From: Vanessa cardui
Lineage: Eukaryota > Arthropoda > Insecta > Lepidoptera > Nymphalidae
DNA length: 64,000 nt
Reading direction: 5' to 3'
Assembly (NCBI RefSeq): GCF_905220365.1
Contig: NC_061153.1
Span: 9,444,001-9,508,000, forward strand
Numbering within the stretch: position 1 is the first letter of the stretch; each line of letters opens with the position of its first letter. The translations under genes and the position numbers were made by a program. Under the pieces are notes generated by a model, which did not search any database, was not told where the DNA came from, and saw only the letters and a program-made list of their open reading frames with translations. Below are positions 63,491-64,000 of the stretch, piece by piece.

Positions 63491-64000
63491 TCACAACTTA
63501 ATTTTATTTAATTTGATATATTTACATAAGATTGAACAAAATGGACTAAACACAAACGTCAACAAACATTCAACATTTATAGGGCGAGGGACTTTAGGAG
63601 GGAGGATGTCATAAATGGGACGAAGAAGTTTAGGGCAAAGGAACAGGATATGGGTTGCAGAGCCTTCGTCTAGGCCACATTCACACAGCGAGTGATCACG
63701 AACTCTGATTTTTGCTAGATGAGTAGGTGTGCATGAATGGCCGAGGCGTAACCGACAGATGGTGGAGGTGACCCAACGGTCAGCGTGCCTGTGAGATGAA
63801 AACCAAGGTCGCCTCGGAATTTCAGGTTGTAACGCCGAGTAATATTTACCCTTGACCAATTTTGATGAAACCCAAAAAGAATTCCAGGATTTAATCATTT
63901 CAGCTTTGGCAAGAGAAAGCAAATCCTGAGATGTGTTGGCAAAATGCTCAGATGTACCAGATTGGATAGCAATCTTAGCATATGAGTCTGCCATCTCATT
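63491..64000 (-). pseudogene. RNase H-type LINE ORF2 C-terminus, cut by window edge
   Basis: Minus strand, open through the right window edge: NEMADSYAKIAIQSG is the end of an RNase H domain (final catalytic Asp), followed by the C-terminal part WVTSTICRLRLGHSCTPTHL, and a Cys/His motif CECGLDEGSATHILFLCP typical of I/R1-type ORF2. Stop at 63491. Different in sequence from LINE-A. Whether the rest is intact cannot be seen, so it may be a real ORF end rather than a relic. Confidence 0.8.

Overview
The window reads as AT-rich nuclear DNA of an insect, most probably a moth or butterfly. The evidence is the set of repeats: two SINE families of lepidopteran type (one with a tRNA-like head), Helitron ends with a 3' CTAG next to a CCCG...CGGG hairpin, BEL/Pao and Ty3/gypsy retrotransposons, RNase H-bearing and L2/CR1/Jockey-type LINEs, a piggyBac relic and a DD41D mariner-like element. 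I found no convincing single-copy host gene. Almost every long reading frame belongs to a transposable element, and most are broken. Family names come from motif recognition and known family architecture; no database was searched.

Left part (1-16 kb). A minus-strand CR1-like LINE (ORF1 at 5.7-7.1 kb, ORF2 endonuclease at 0.8-2.3 kb) is split by two copies of a composite repeat I call LEP-A (head, internal Helitron, fold-back tail). The larger copy has itself received a related LEP-B element and a 650-bp copy of the 5' part of the LINE ORF1. A piggyBac relic with TTAA on both sides (7.2-9.3 kb) has lost its catalytic core and carries the remaining N-/C-terminal gene twice. Then come an LINE/BEL chimeric frame (9.8-10.8 kb), a SINE head, LINE 3' ends, and a LINE ORF1 (14.6-16.1 kb) interrupted by a 750-bp terminal-inverted-repeat element.

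Middle part (16-37 kb). An intact mariner-like DD41D transposase lies inside a LINE reverse transcriptase. That LINE is joined through a 15-bp-arm palindrome to a BEL/Pao gag-protease relic. A second BEL/Pao relic (25.6-30.2 kb) is split by an almost complete but inactivated Jockey-type LINE. A largely unassigned stretch (32.3-35.3 kb) holds a 158-bp tandem duplication between two distant short direct repeats. Two more LEP-A copies, the second inserted in the first, and a SINE with a clear 13-bp target duplication follow.

Right part (37-64 kb). One RNase H-bearing LINE ('LINE-A', about 37.58-56.63 kb) contains four separate insertions: a probable solo LTR, a nearly full-length L2/CR1-type LINE with an intact 978-residue ORF2, a BEL/Pao element with two 254-bp LTRs and a 5-bp target duplication, and a full-length LEP-A. 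At each junction the LINE-A reading frame can be followed from one side to the other, so the insertion points are well fixed. A minus-strand Ty3/gypsy gag-pol (57.2-61.1 kb) with several frameshifts and another RNase H-type LINE 3' end (63.5-64 kb) close the window. Nothing acts as an operon; the only interaction is insertion of one element into another.
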